Assembly: GCA_965214035.1 (NCBI GenBank)
Contig: OZ243932.1
Coordinates: 744,001 to 808,000 of the forward strand
Length of the DNA stretch: 64,000 nt
Source of the DNA: JAJDYQ01 sp965214035
GTDB lineage: Bacteria; Pseudomonadota; Gammaproteobacteria; JAJDYQ01
Reading direction: 5' to 3'
Positions within the stretch are counted from its first letter, which is position 1; each line of letters begins with the position of its first letter. The notes under the pieces were generated by a model. The model worked only from the letters and a program-made list of their open reading frames with translations. It searched no databases and was not told where the DNA came from. The position numbers and the translations under genes are program-made. Positions 1-7,785 of this stretch are shown one piece after another.

Positions 1-868
1 GGCCGACTGGTCGATCGGCTTTAAATCCGCCGCCACGGCTTTGTCGTCCTTCCAGACCATCTATTTCATGGCATTGCGCACCCGGTGCACAATACAGAGC
101 TGCACCTGCGTGTCCGGAAACACGTTGCTGATGGCATCGGGAAACCCCTTGAGCCCGTCCACGCAGGCAATCAGAATGTCCTTCACCCCGCGGGTCTGCA
201 ACTCCCGTGAGAATGGCCAGCCAGAACTTGGCCCCCTCATGCTCAGCCAGCCACAGACCCAGTAGCTCCTTGTGGCCCGACAGGTCCACCCCCAGGGCCA
301 GGTAGATGGCCTTGTTGATAACCCGCTTGTCCTGGCGAATCTTCACCACGATACAATCCAGGTACACAATCGGATACACGGCTTCCAGCGACCGGGACTG
401 CCAGTCCGTCACGCGTTCAAGGACCGCATCCGTGACCCAGGATATCCGTGTCGGGGAAATCTCCGCATCCTACATCTCCTTGAACGTGGCCACGATCTCA
501 CGGGTCGTCATGCCCTTGGCATACAAACTCAGGATTTTATCGTCCATGGAGGTAAAACGCCGCGGCCCCTTCTTCACCCGCTTCGGCTCGAAGCTGCCGT
601 CCCGGTCACGCGGCGTCTCCAGTTCAAACTCACCCTCACCGGTGCTCAGTCGCTTGCTGCTGTAGCCGTTACGGTTGTTGGCATTCGCCGATTGTTCGTG
701 GCGGGCGTAGCCCAGGTGGTCATCCAACTCGGCGTTCAGCGCCGCCTCCACCGTAACCTTGGTCAGCATCTGGCTGAACTCGTTCAGGTCTTCCTCGGTT
801 TTAATGCTCTTCGCTACTTCACGTGCGAAGGCTTTCAGTTCTTGTTTTTTCATGATACCTATCCTCAT
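1..868 (-). pseudogene. IS256-family (mutator) transposase, broken
   Basis: The first 132 codons (868 down to 470) are a good IS256 N-terminus, including the segment NANNRNGYSSKRLSTGEGEF and the helix-turn-helix-like end of that part. A TAG at 470-472 interrupts the frame, yet the same frame continues with typical family sequence (YPIVYLDCIVVKIRQDKRVI, then GVDLSGHKELLGLW). A frameshift follows near 200-215, and a second in-frame TAG lies near 66-68, inside the VRNAMK segment. With two nonsense codons and one frameshift it cannot make an active enzyme. The C-terminal third is outside the window. Family assignment is firm; the element name is unknown. Confidence 0.8.
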
Positions 869-917
869 CTATAGTTAAGGTTAATGATAGGCGGTTTACA
901 CAGTTTTTGTTACGGTC
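1..917 (-). mobile_element. IS256-family element remnant, cut by window edge
   Basis: The block carries a decayed IS256-type transposase read on the minus strand. Its 5' end is placed near 905-917, where a segment with TAACAAAAACTGTGTAAAC on the minus strand resembles an IS256 terminal repeat and where the neighbouring IS30 reading frame stops abruptly. The other end lies beyond base 1. The element appears to sit inside an older IS30 copy. The exact boundary and any target duplication cannot be confirmed from one end. Confidence 0.6.
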
Positions 918-1428
918 TCCCCGTCGCCGATACGTGAACGGGTATCAACGATTCCGGGGCGCTGGTCAATGCTGACACGACCGACAAGCTGACCCCGGCG
1001 ATTGTAGCTGCCATCGCGTTTACGGCGCTGCTTTTGGCAGCGCAGATGACGATACAGATGCCCCCCCCCTCATGCTTGTCCCGCACAATGTATTGGTAGC
1101 TCCATTCATGACGGACCGACCGGTTCCTATGTGCTTTGAGCCACAGGCTGATTTGCTCTGCACTCCAGTCAAGCTCCAGCAGGTGTCGTACATGACTCCC
1201 GGTCGTCTCGGTCAACCGGTAGCGCACGTTGGCCTGTCGGCGCTTGTCACTCAGGCGTTGAGCCTGTTCAGGGCGATAACCACGAAGACCCGTATCGCGC
1301 TGAAGCTCACGGCTAATGGTGGATCGACTTCAACCTGACATCATGGCTATCCCGGATTGGTTATGGCCGGCTTTCTTCAGGGCATCAATCCGGTATCGTT
1401 GTTCCTGGGTAAGCTGTTTGTATCTCAT
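910..1428 (-). pseudogene. IS30-family transposase, broken
   Basis: Translation from ATG 1428 gives MRYKQLTQEQRYRIDALKKA, a typical IS30 N-terminal helix-turn-helix region. It then meets a TGA at 1330-1332 and resumes in the same frame with STISREL and the motif LLELDWSAEQISLWLKAHR. A second lesion is a frameshift in a run of nine C bases (plus strand 1061-1069), after which the family sequence continues in another frame (LYRHLR, then SIDQRPGIVDTRSRIGD). The frame ends where the IS256 element starts, so the DDE catalytic half is gone. It is inactive. Confidence 0.8.
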
Positions 1429-1524
1429 CGTGCTCCTCTTTCCTGGCAGAATGGGAAAGCTGTGAATCATACAGCAGCTTACCCTATCGCCAACTCGTCA
1501 AGAGTTGCACTTACAAGTTGAATT
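910..1524 (-). mobile_element. IS30-family element remnant (5' part)
   Basis: The left end is near 1510-1524, where the minus strand reads TTCAACTTGTAAGTGCAACT ahead of the transposase start, in the style of an IS30 terminal repeat. The right half is missing because the IS256-type element begins at about 910-917. A truncated coding frame on the plus strand starts exactly outside this end, so the IS30 copy itself probably interrupted an older gene. Confidence 0.55.
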
Positions 1525-1657
1525 CAGGGTATATAATTCCCAAACCAATCGCGCCGCCATCAGACACTACGCCCGATCTGAAAGGGGAATCGCCGAAGAT
1601 TTCAAAGTCTCTGCCTCACCCGATGACGTCAAAAAAATCAAAATAATCCCCCAATAG
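1525..1657 (+). pseudogene. 3' fragment of an unknown gene cut by the IS30 end
   Basis: An open frame of about 44 codons ends at TAG 1655-1657 and has no start codon before the IS30 end. It contains TNRAAIRHYARSERGIAEDF and a lysine-rich tail. The frame looks protein-like rather than random, but I do not recognise the family. It may be the tail of a chromosomal gene interrupted by the IS30 copy. Chance openness over this length is possible. Confidence 0.25.
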
Positions 1658-1663
1658 GAATAC

Positions 1664-1972
1664 TCATTTGAACCGCGAAACCAATAAAGTTTTGGGAAAC
1701 ATTCCGACCGCCACTAACACCAAGACAGAGTGTGCAACGTTGCACATCCCCTCTACATCATCGCCGGATTGATCCGTAATCGAATCCTCCAGTAATTGCA
1801 CAATTTCCGTTTGCTCTGTACCCAAAGCCACCTGCATCGGTGATTCACCATGACTGTCCAACCAGTTAGGATCCAAACCTTTCGCCAGAAAATCAGGCAA
1901 CAAATCATGTCGACCCGCCCTCACTGAACTCGTAAAACAGGACTGCAAAGCCTTGCTGTAATTCTCTGACAT
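1664..1972 (-). CDS. Small ankyrin-repeat-like protein
   Basis: The start chosen is ATG 1972 (MSENYSKALQSCF), giving 102 residues; an upstream alternative at 2008 adds 12 residues. Residues about 20-60 read like one to one-and-a-half ankyrin repeats (AGRHDLLPDFLAKGLDPNWL, then a DSHGESPMQVAL helix pair), with a short hydrophobic C-terminal stretch. Ankyrin repeats bind other proteins. The protein is much shorter than typical ankyrin proteins and lies among gene debris, so it may be a remnant of a longer gene. Function is unknown. Confidence 0.4.
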   Translation of the reverse strand: MSENYSKALQSCFTSSVRAGRHDLLPDFLAKGLDPNWLDSHGESPMQVALGTEQTEIVQLLEDSITDQSGDDVEGMCNVAHSVLVLVAVGMFPKTLLVSRFK

Positions 1973-2001
1973 GACTACTCCATCGAACGCCCCGGCAATG
2001 A

Positions 2002-2615
2002 CTGCCAACCCGATTCGTCCCGAAAAGCACTCTCCGCCGTTATCTGGAAAACCGTGCGACTAATCTCGACACGCTCACCCTGTATCAATATCTCCGACTT
2101 TCCTGCCGCTCATCAATCAATATCAAAAGACGACAGGATACGCATGACAGGACGATCCCCTCCATGCCATCAAATGGATCACCCCACAAAAAACAAAATG
2201 GAGACCAACCACTTGGCGACTCTATAATGACGGCTGCTACTATAACTTTGGGAATAGTGCACGTAAGCCTTTAAAGACATTCCTGTACTATAAATACCCG
2301 GATAACGTACCTTATAAGAATAAGCTGAAGCCCTTTTTCGGAGATAATGGAAAGGTATCATCGCTTATTGTTCTCATGAGTGAGCTCTCTCATGGTGCAT
2401 TTGAACGAAGTAATTCTCCTGTGGATGTGCTAGAAATAAAGGAGACTGCCCAATGTATCTTGGACGGAATCAAAGACCATGACCAACTCTGGTCACAGTG
2501 GATTGGTTGTCTGAGGGCGGTCGGCAGGAACCGGTACGGCTTCAGGAGAGTTCTGCCGCTCTCGGAATTTAAAAGAGTGACCGCACCGAACTATGTTAGT
2601 GGATGGTCACTTTAG
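2002..2615 (+). pseudogene. Frameshifted fragment of an unrecognised protein
   Basis: Two protein-like plus-strand frames overlap here. One runs from about 2002 to 2274 (contains VPKSTLRRYLENRATNLDTL). The other is open from 2148 to the TAG/TAA region at 2613-2615 (contains GCYYNFGNSARKPLKTFLYY and later DHDQLWSQWIGCLRAVG). The second frame has no ATG, GTG or TTG for its first 70 or so codons, so it looks like the 3' part of a longer gene. A frameshift near 2150-2180 would join them. An ATG at 2376 would give a 79-residue product if still translated. The family is not recognised. Confidence 0.3.
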
Positions 2616-3289
2616 CCGGCATGAATATGACGAATGAACGGGTTGAGCAGACGGCTGAAAAAGCCGGTGAACTGTATCGGGCCTTCGCTTACCGCCAGAC
2701 AGATGCATTCCCGATCACGTGTGGCAACGGGTGTATGACGATCACTGTGGTCACGCCGCAGGAAGTCGCCTCGTTGATAGAGTCCTTTTTCATCCGAGAA
2801 GCTGCCTTCAAGGATAACAGTGTATTCATCGCCCAGGTGGGTGTGTGTGGCTACCGCACCGCCGGGCCTGATTTTTAGCAGTTCCACTCTGGCACCATTA
2901 CTGTCGCGGCATAGTTCGATACGGGATATATCCGTTGATACCCGTTTCCAGTTGAGGTTGTGGTAGCCGCCACCGATAAACTGGCGCAGGCAGCGTGGGA
3001 CTGAAGAGTCTGTTCCGGATGGTGGCGGTGTCTGTTCTTCGGTCAGGTTGTCGAGCTGGTCAAGAATGGATGATTTCAGCCTGACCGATGTCGGCGATGG
3101 TTGCAGTTGCTGCATCAGTGCGCTACCAACAAGGTTCAGCCGTTGCAGTTTACGGTGACAGGTGTTGCAGTGTTCCAGATGAGCCGAGATACACAGGGCT
3201 TGACTGAGAGGCAGACTGCCAGCCGAGTAGCAGGTCAGTAATTCGTCAGGCGGGTGATTGCCTGGGGAAAAATGGTTTGCGGTGGTCAT
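2612..3289 (-). CDS. chrR: ChrR-type zinc-binding anti-sigma factor with cupin domain
   Basis: This 225-residue protein should hold the adjacent ECF sigma factor inactive and release it under oxidative or singlet-oxygen-type stress. The N-terminal part (about residues 14-45) has the zinc anti-sigma motif (HLEHCNTC, H-x3-C-x2-C) preceded by DELLTCYSAG. The C-terminal half (about 105-200) is a ChrR-type cupin with HTHLGDEYTVILEGSF and a later GDF. It starts two bases after the sigma stop, so the two are co-transcribed. Assignment to the ChrR family is firm; the signal sensed is inferred from characterised homologues. Confidence 0.88.
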   Translation of the reverse strand: MTTANHFSPGNHPPDELLTCYSAGSLPLSQALCISAHLEHCNTCHRKLQRLNLVGSALMQQLQPSPTSVRLKSSILDQLDNLTEEQTPPPSGTDSSVPRCLRQFIGGGYHNLNWKRVSTDISRIELCRDSNGARVELLKIRPGGAVATHTHLGDEYTVILEGSFSDEKGLYQRGDFLRRDHSDRHTPVATRDRECICLAVSEGPIQFTGFFSRLLNPFIRHIHAG

Positions 3290-3291
3290 CG

Positions 3292-3819
3292 TTATCTCGT
3301 GATCAGCACTTCGAGCTTCTTCAGTGCCAGACGTACGCGCGACTTGACGGTACCCAGTGGCAATTCCATTTCCACACTGGTTTGGCGGTGGCTTTTTCCT
3401 TCCAGATAGACTTTGGTCAGAACTTCGGCTTGTCCTGATGGCAGTTCTTTGAGGCCGGCATGTATGTTTTCTTCAATTCGGCTGATCTGGGCCTGTTGGA
3501 ATGGTCCGGGATTTTCGTCTTCGATCTCGTTGAATATATCAGCAGGATCGATTGTTGTGACATACCGCTTGTTGCGTCGCAGGTGATCGATACGGCAGTT
3601 GCGTGCCAGAGTAAAAATCCAGGTGTTCAGACTTGACAGCCCGGCGTTGTATTTACCGGCCTTCAGCCAGACTCTTGTCATTACTTCCTGTACCAGTTCG
3701 TCGGCCACCAGTCCGGCACCGGGTTCATGTGCCAGACTGTAGGCACGCAGCTGTGGTGCATAATGGTCAAATAGTTTTGCAAACGCATCCTTGTCGCGGT
3801 ACTTGGCAACCCGATGCAT
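3292..3819 (-). CDS. rpoE: ECF sigma factor, RpoE/ECF11 type
   Basis: This is a two-domain ECF sigma factor: region 2 includes LFDHYAPQLRAYSL and DELVQEVMTRVWLKAGKY, and region 4 includes LPLGTVKSRVRLALKKLE. I chose ATG 3819 (175 residues, MHRVAKYRDKDAF) because GGGAG lies five bases upstream and the length fits the family. The frame is open up to ATG 3918, but that longer start overlaps the -35 element of the gene's own predicted promoter. With chrR two bases downstream it forms a sigma/anti-sigma unit that probably autoregulates and drives the divergent lipid operon. Confidence 0.85.
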   Translation of the reverse strand: MHRVAKYRDKDAFAKLFDHYAPQLRAYSLAHEPGAGLVADELVQEVMTRVWLKAGKYNAGLSSLNTWIFTLARNCRIDHLRRNKRYVTTIDPADIFNEIEDENPGPFQQAQISRIEENIHAGLKELPSGQAEVLTKVYLEGKSHRQTSVEMELPLGTVKSRVRLALKKLEVLITR

Positions 3820-3886
3820 ACAGGCTCCCAGAGATACGCTTTTGTCGCCGCCTGTTCGTTTTTTGGCTATTGCACTCATGCCGGCT

Positions 3887-3950
3887 ATTATACGTTTTGC
3901 GGATGGTATTTGGATCACTGTTGATCCGATTTTCCGGAGGCATCGTATTA
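3887..3950. promoter_or_regulatory. Divergent pair of TGATCC (sigma-E/ChrR-type) promoters
   Basis: The segment 3912-3927 reads GGATCACTGTTGATCC, two back-to-back TGATCC hexamers. The minus-strand copy (3912-3917) is followed after 18 bases by GTATAA (3888-3893), pointing at the sigma gene. The plus-strand copy (3922-3927) is followed after 17 bases by GTATTA (3945-3950), pointing at the lipid operon. TGATCC is the -35 element known for RpoE-ChrR regulons in alphaproteobacteria. Assignment here is by motif and position. Confidence 0.6.
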
Positions 3951-3962
3951 GATCGTATTAGA

Positions 3963-5042
3963 ATGGCGCGGGCAGTGAGTGGGGGAAGCTATCTGGTGAG
4001 TGTTATAAGCGACTACATAACCGAATGGGTGGAGCGGGGTCTGGTGCCGGATGGTGTGGTGCGCATGGTCATTCGCCGGCTATTACAGCAGCGTCTTGAT
4101 GAAATTGAGCCGTCCGATAGCGAGGGGGCGGCGTGGCGACTGGAAGCCTTTGTGCGGATGATGGATGCCGCACCGATTGCGCCGGGCCCTGAAGAGGCTA
4201 ATGAGCAGCATTATGAGGTCCCGGCCGGCTTTTTTGCAGAGGTGCTGGGCGAAAGAGGCAAATACAGTTGCTGTTATTGGCGGCAGCACCAGCAATCATT
4301 GGAGCGAGCCGAGGCCGATGCGTTGCAACTCACCTGCGACCGTGCTGGCATCCGGGACGGTATGCGGATTCTTGAGCTTGGATGTGGTTGGGGGGCGCTG
4401 ACATTGTGGATTGCGCGGCACTATCCACATTCCCATGTTATTGGAATTTCCAATTCCGTTGGGCAGCGGGAGTATATTGAGTCCCGTATGCGCCGCGAGG
4501 GTTTGGAGAATGTGGATATCATTACTGCTGATATGAATGACTTTGTAGTTGAGCAACGGTTTCAGCGGGTTGTATCACTGGAGATGTTTGAGCATATGCG
4601 TAACTACCGCAAGTTGTTCGAGCGTATTTATGACTGGCTTGAACCGGAGGGTAAATTTTTCATGCACATTTTTTGTCATCGTCTGGTTCCCTATGAGTTT
4701 ATTGATCGTGACGCTAGTGACTGGATGAGCCGGTATTTTTTCAGTGGCGGGATCATGCCAAGTGATGCCCTGCCGCTTCACTTTCAGGATCGCCTGAAGC
4801 TCTGTCGGCAATGGCGCTGGGATGGGCGTCACTATGAGCGCACTCTTAATGCCTGGCTGGCACGAATGGATCAGCGCAAGGCGCGAATCATGCCGATTTT
4901 GCGCCATACCTACGGTGATGAAGCCGAGATCTGGTGGATGCGCTGGCGTCTGTTTTTTATGGCTTGTGCCGAGTTGTTCGGCTTTAAAAATGGTCAGGAG
5001 TGGTGGGTCAGTCACTATCTGTTCGAGCGTCCAGCGCGGTGA
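3963..5042 (+). CDS. Cyclopropane-fatty-acid-synthase-like SAM methyltransferase (divergent paralogue)
   Basis: This 359-residue protein is predicted to transfer a carbon from S-adenosylmethionine to an unsaturated lipid chain. The SAM-binding loop is ELGCGWGALTLW (about residue 138), and EQHYEVPAGFF and GKYSCCYW precede it. It lacks the long N-terminal domain of the canonical synthase at 9841 and belongs to a separate branch of the family. It is the first gene of the operon, one base before the next. ATG 3963 lies only a few bases past the predicted transcription start; GTG 3996, with GGGGGA upstream, is a good alternative. Substrate is unknown. Confidence 0.75.
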   Translation: MARAVSGGSYLVSVISDYITEWVERGLVPDGVVRMVIRRLLQQRLDEIEPSDSEGAAWRLEAFVRMMDAAPIAPGPEEANEQHYEVPAGFFAEVLGERGKYSCCYWRQHQQSLERAEADALQLTCDRAGIRDGMRILELGCGWGALTLWIARHYPHSHVIGISNSVGQREYIESRMRREGLENVDIITADMNDFVVEQRFQRVVSLEMFEHMRNYRKLFERIYDWLEPEGKFFMHIFCHRLVPYEFIDRDASDWMSRYFFSGGIMPSDALPLHFQDRLKLCRQWRWDGRHYERTLNAWLARMDQRKARIMPILRHTYGDEAEIWWMRWRLFFMACAELFGFKNGQEWWVSHYLFERPAR

Positions 5043-5043
5043 G

Positions 5044-5607
5044 ATGGCAGTGAAAATCGTGATCAATATTATGATTTATCAGATCTGCTGGGTTGGCTGC
5101 GTTATCGGTGCAGCGAATATGATGCCCCTGATCGGTGTTGCGCTGGCTGTTGTTGCATTGTCCTGCCACTTATTTATGGCACCTCGCGCCGGAACTGAAC
5201 TTGTTCTGATTGCCATGGCTGCCCTTGTCGGTACAGTTTGGGACAGCCTGCTGGTTGCCGCTGGTTGGCTGATATATCCCTCTGGTACTCTGATCCAGGG
5301 TGCCGCTCCCTACTGGATCGTGGCGTTGTGGGTCAGCTTTGCCACTACTTTTAATGTCAGTTTGCGCTGGTTCAAACGGCATCTGCTGTGGGCTGGTCTG
5401 TTTGGAGCCATCGGTGGGCCGCTGGCCTTCCTTGCCGGTGAGCGCCTTGGTGGTGTGATGTTTACCAATCATGTTATCGGTGTTGCCGCGCTGGCGTTGG
5501 GTTGGGCATTGTTAATGCCGTTGATGATGGTCATGGCCAATCGTTGGGATGGTTTTGCCGGGACTGCGCCATCGCAGGAGGTGGTTATGGCCGAGAATCA
5601 GGGATAA
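5044..5607 (+). CDS. DUF2878 integral membrane protein
   Basis: The 187-residue product is almost entirely hydrophobic, with about six predicted membrane segments, the first starting at residue 5. The pattern (YQICWVGCVIGAA near the start, VWDSLLVAAGWLIYPSGTL in the middle) fits the DUF2878 family, which has no known function. It starts one base after the stop of the methyltransferase gene and ends two bases before DUF1295, so it is translated as part of the operon. It probably acts in the inner membrane alongside the lipid enzymes. Confidence 0.7.
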   Translation: MAVKIVINIMIYQICWVGCVIGAANMMPLIGVALAVVALSCHLFMAPRAGTELVLIAMAALVGTVWDSLLVAAGWLIYPSGTLIQGAAPYWIVALWVSFATTFNVSLRWFKRHLLWAGLFGAIGGPLAFLAGERLGGVMFTNHVIGVAALALGWALLMPLMMVMANRWDGFAGTAPSQEVVMAENQG

Positions 5608-5609
5608 AT

Positions 5610-6419
5610 ATGTTTGATTTGCAAAGTTACTTCATTGGCCTGATCGCGCTCATGGTCGCTGCTGTAGTTGCATGGCTGGTGAGTCTGGCGAAGCGGGATG
5701 TCAGTATTGTTGATAATTTGTGGTCTTTGATGTTTTTACTGGTGGCGCTGATTTATGTCTGGAGCCTGCCAGTGATCGGTCCTCGTGCAGGATTAGTGCT
5801 GGTGTTGGTTGCGATCTGGGCGTTACGCTTGTGCGCCTATATCACCTGGCGTAATTGGGGGGAAGGAGAGGATCGGCGCTATCAGGCCATTCGGGCCAAT
5901 AATGAACCCCATTTTGCATTCAAGAGCCTGTATATTGTGTTTGGTTTGCAGGCATTGATCGCCTGGGTGGTGTCGCTGCCATTGCTGGCTGCCATCGCGG
6001 GTACGGGTGGGCCGGGCTATCTCGATCTGGCAGGTATTCTGCTCTGGACACTGGGGATGGTGTTTGAGGCAGGCGGTGACTATCAACTGGCCAGATTTCA
6101 GGCAGACGTACAGAATCGGGATAAGGTCATGGATCGCGGCCTGTGGCGCTATACACGTCATCCAAACTATTTTGGTAATGCCTGTATCTGGTGGGGCCTG
6201 GGGTTAATTGGTGTGGCTGCCGGCGGATGGTGGGCATTGCTGTCGCCGATATTGATGACTTTTCTATTGCTCAGGATTTCAGGTGTTGCCTTACTGGAAA
6301 AGGACATTGGTGAGCGCCGTCCTGCATATGCTGATTATATGGCGCGAACTAACGCATTTTTACCGGGGCCACCGACCAGACCGGGCTCCGGTGATCGGCG
6401 GGATGAGAGCCATGACTAG
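5610..6419 (+). CDS. DUF1295 membrane protein, steroid-reductase/methyltransferase-like fold
   Basis: This 269-residue protein has about seven membrane segments and the family's C-terminal signature GLWRYTRHPNYFGNACIWWG (about residues 172-191). This resembles the NADPH/SAM-site region of ICMT and delta-reductase-like membrane enzymes. DUF1295 proteins are thought to be membrane reductases or methyltransferases of lipids; the reaction is not established. It starts two bases after the DUF2878 stop and overlaps the next gene. Its place between methyltransferases suggests it processes the same lipid product. Confidence 0.75.
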   Translation: MFDLQSYFIGLIALMVAAVVAWLVSLAKRDVSIVDNLWSLMFLLVALIYVWSLPVIGPRAGLVLVLVAIWALRLCAYITWRNWGEGEDRRYQAIRANNEPHFAFKSLYIVFGLQALIAWVVSLPLLAAIAGTGGPGYLDLAGILLWTLGMVFEAGGDYQLARFQADVQNRDKVMDRGLWRYTRHPNYFGNACIWWGLGLIGVAAGGWWALLSPILMTFLLLRISGVALLEKDIGERRPAYADYMARTNAFLPGPPTRPGSGDRRDESHD

Positions 6420-7119
6420 GATATGCTTGTTACTGATTGGAGTGGTTGCATTGTGGTCATTCAACTCGCCGATTATTGCTTCACAAATCATCAATCATGG
6501 GCAGGAGCTTGTATTTCGGGTTTTGCTGGATGGCAAACCCATCGGTATGCATCGTTTTCAGTTCGATGTGCAGGATGGTCGCGAAACAGTGGTTATCAGT
6601 GCTGATTTCAAGGTGACCTTTCTGGCCATTCCTGTTTATGGTTATGAGCACCGCAACCGTGAGCTCTGGAGCAATGGCTGCCTGCAGGCGATTGAAGCCT
6701 ATACCGATGATAATGGGGATGAATCCTATGTCAAGGGTCAGCGCAATGGTATCATGTTCGAGGTTGTAACTCACCGTGAAACCATGACATTGCAAAGTGA
6801 TTGTGTGATGAGTTTTGCTTATTGGGACCGGCGCATTCTACATCAGGAAAAGTTATTGAATGCACAAACGGGTGATTATCTACGTGTAGATATTCAAGAT
6901 TCCGGCAAGGAGCAGCTATGGTTAGAGCAGATGGAGATTACTGCACGGCGTTTCAATCTGACCAATGAAGACAAGGGCATTGATATCAGTCTCTGGTACA
7001 GTGCCGAATCGGGCCAGTGGCTGTCGCTGGAGTCGCGTGTGGATGGCCGGGTGATTCGTTATCTGCCGATGGGTTACCGGCCTGCGCTATCCGGATCATT
7101 TATTGGGAATGGGGAATAG
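6403..7119 (+). CDS. DUF6134 exported protein
   Basis: The product (238 residues from ATG 6403, or 235 from ATG 6412) has a signal peptide-like start (TRICLLLIGVVALW, then a small-residue region ending IIASQ). A mature beta-rich domain follows, with FRVLLDGKPIGMHRFQFDV and ETVVISADFKVTFLAIPVYG. It fits the DUF6134 family of secreted or periplasmic proteins of unknown function, often found beside CFA-like genes. Both candidate starts overlap the DUF1295 stop, implying translational coupling. It may bind a lipid in the periplasm, but this is inference. Confidence 0.6.
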   Translation: MRAMTRICLLLIGVVALWSFNSPIIASQIINHGQELVFRVLLDGKPIGMHRFQFDVQDGRETVVISADFKVTFLAIPVYGYEHRNRELWSNGCLQAIEAYTDDNGDESYVKGQRNGIMFEVVTHRETMTLQSDCVMSFAYWDRRILHQEKLLNAQTGDYLRVDIQDSGKEQLWLEQMEITARRFNLTNEDKGIDISLWYSAESGQWLSLESRVDGRVIRYLPMGYRPALSGSFIGNGE

Positions 7120-7654
7120 GGTGCTAAATATTATGTCTGGTCGAGTCTGTAACATTTTGCTGATGGTGGCAGGCCTGACCGCCTGTGCTTCGCCGCCACC
7201 TATCCGCACGGTAGATTATGTTGATCTGGAGCGTTTTATGGGCGATTGGTATGTGATTGCCAATATTCCGACTTTTGTCGAAAAAGGCGCACATAATGCC
7301 GTCGAGTCTTATTCGATGGATGCAGATGGTTCGATTGACACGCACTTTACTTTTCGACAGGGTGGTTTCGACGGCAAGATCAGGAAATATAATCCGCGCG
7401 GATTCGTGCGCCAGCAAACCGGTAATGCCGTTTGGGGGATGCAGTTCATCTGGCCGTTTAAGGCCGAGTATCGGGTCATCTATCTGAAGGATGATTATTC
7501 TCAGACTATTATCGGGCGTCGTCAACGTGATTATGTCTGGATTATGGCACGCACACCGTCCATTGAAGATCGAGAGTTGCAGGTGATGATGTCGTTTCTG
7601 GCAGGGCAGGGATACGATATTTCTGAAATCCAGAAGGTGCCGCAGCGATGGTAG
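7109..7654 (+). CDS. Bacterial lipocalin lipoprotein (Blc-like)
   Basis: This 181-residue lipoprotein has the lipobox LTAC followed by ASPP, so it should be anchored in a membrane by the cysteine. The lipocalin core shows the GDWYVIANIP motif (GxW signature, about residue 46), the later YRVIYLKDDYSQTIIGRR strands and YVWIMARTP. Lipocalins of this kind bind fatty acids or lysophospholipids. ATG 7109 overlaps the upstream stop; GTG 7121 (behind GGGGAATAGG) or ATG 7133 would give shorter signal peptides. In this operon it probably carries the modified lipid or repairs membrane damage. Confidence 0.8.
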   Translation: MGNRVLNIMSGRVCNILLMVAGLTACASPPPIRTVDYVDLERFMGDWYVIANIPTFVEKGAHNAVESYSMDADGSIDTHFTFRQGGFDGKIRKYNPRGFVRQQTGNAVWGMQFIWPFKAEYRVIYLKDDYSQTIIGRRQRDYVWIMARTPSIEDRELQVMMSFLAGQGYDISEIQKVPQRW

Positions 7655-7785
7655 TTAAGCGTCGATGCTGATTCCAGATGCATGATTGGGATGTATGGAA
7701 CCGGTCAGCCGCAACCGGCGATGAGACAGGCATAATGGTTTCTGGTATCGCTGCGATACAGTTTTTCTGAATGGCAGGGCAGCCG

